From Treponema sp. (GTDB lineage: Bacteria > Spirochaetota > Spirochaetia > Treponematales > Treponemataceae): a stretch of DNA of 5,934 nt. The stretch is taken from assembly GCA_016297415.1 (NCBI GenBank), contig JAEDGQ010000101.1, positions 1 through 5,934 of the forward strand. Direction: 5' to 3'. Positions 5,720 to 5,934 of the stretch are shown piece by piece. The notes below the pieces were generated by a model, which was not told the origin of the DNA, did no database searches, and saw only the letters and a list, made by a program, of their open reading frames with translations. The stretch's first letter is position 1. The number at the start of each line of letters is the position of its first letter. Both the position numbers and the translations under genes were made by a program.

Positions 5720-5809
5720 AAGGATTTTTGTTTTATTTTTCAGGTTTTTTGAAGGAAAAATCATAGATTTTTCCGAGACTCGCTAAAAACAGTCCACCGG
5801 ACTGTTTTT
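5707..5809. repeat. Upstream tandem repeat, inner copy
   Basis: A copy of about 103 bp, repeated 125-126 bp further out. It contains a 9-bp hairpin GGAAAAATC-ATA-GATTTTTCC (5754-5774) and an 11-bp hairpin AAAAACAGTCC-ACC-GGACTGTTTTT (5785-5809). The latter has T tracts at the end on both strands and could terminate transcription in either direction. The edge facing trpE provides TTGACA used as the probable -35. Confidence 0.85.
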
Positions 5810-5831
5810 GCGGCGCTGCCGCCGCTCCCTA

Positions 5832-5934
5832 TGTCAATAGTAACAGAGGAATTTATTTTATTTTTCAGGTTTTATGAACGGAAAAATCATAGATTTTTCC
5901 GAGACTCGCTAAAAACAGTCCACCGGACTGTTTT
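5832..5934. repeat. Upstream tandem repeat, outer copy (runs to the window edge)
   Basis: A second copy of the 5707-5809 element, with differences concentrated near 5846-5880 and one net inserted base; its two hairpins are unchanged. A GC hairpin GCGGCG-CTGC-CGCCGC (5810-5825) separates the copies. The element reaches the last base of the window, so further copies may follow. No gene is seen from 5707 to 5934. Confidence 0.85.

Overview
The window holds the first part of a tryptophan biosynthesis operon, transcribed entirely on the minus strand (right to left). The genes are trpE (anthranilate synthase component I), a fused trpGD (glutamine amidotransferase plus anthranilate phosphoribosyltransferase) and a fused trpCF (indole-3-glycerol-phosphate synthase plus phosphoribosylanthranilate isomerase). 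Together these three proteins carry chorismate to indole-3-glycerol phosphate. No trpB or trpA is present, and a good intrinsic terminator lies directly after trpCF, so the last step must be encoded elsewhere. The source is a fairly AT-rich bacterium with strong GGAGG-type Shine-Dalgarno sites and a TTGACA-type promoter. Abundant palindromic intergenic repeats and the general feel of the proteins suggest a host-associated or rumen spirochaete such as Treponema, but this is a low-to-moderate confidence guess from sequence style.

Layout from right to left: 5934-5707 has no gene and holds two tandem copies (period about 125 bp) of a hairpin-rich repeat. The -35 hexamer of the trp promoter (5712-5683) lies in the end of the inner copy. 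A leader of about 120 nt with two very GC-rich hairpins leads to trpE (5554-4127). Between trpE and trpGD lie about 830 nt (3297-4126) without a credible gene, occupied by a tandem array of five large hairpin modules (175-178 bp period). trpGD (3296-1698) is followed by a 115-nt palindrome-rich spacer, trpCF (1582-161) and a terminator (153-105). Positions 1-104 show no convincing gene.

The most interesting part is the array inside the operon. Its modules fold into long, nearly perfect hairpins. One module has changed both arms of its main stem together, and it has also gained a matched G and C in a second small hairpin, so pairing is preserved while sequence changes. Two other modules are identical over 175 bp, which points to recent duplication or homogenisation. 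The array begins on the trpE stop codon and ends against the trpGD Shine-Dalgarno site, so it separates two subunits of one enzyme complex that are normally made in step. Its function is unknown; mRNA processing or stability, partial termination, translational uncoupling, or a selfish REP-like element are all possible.
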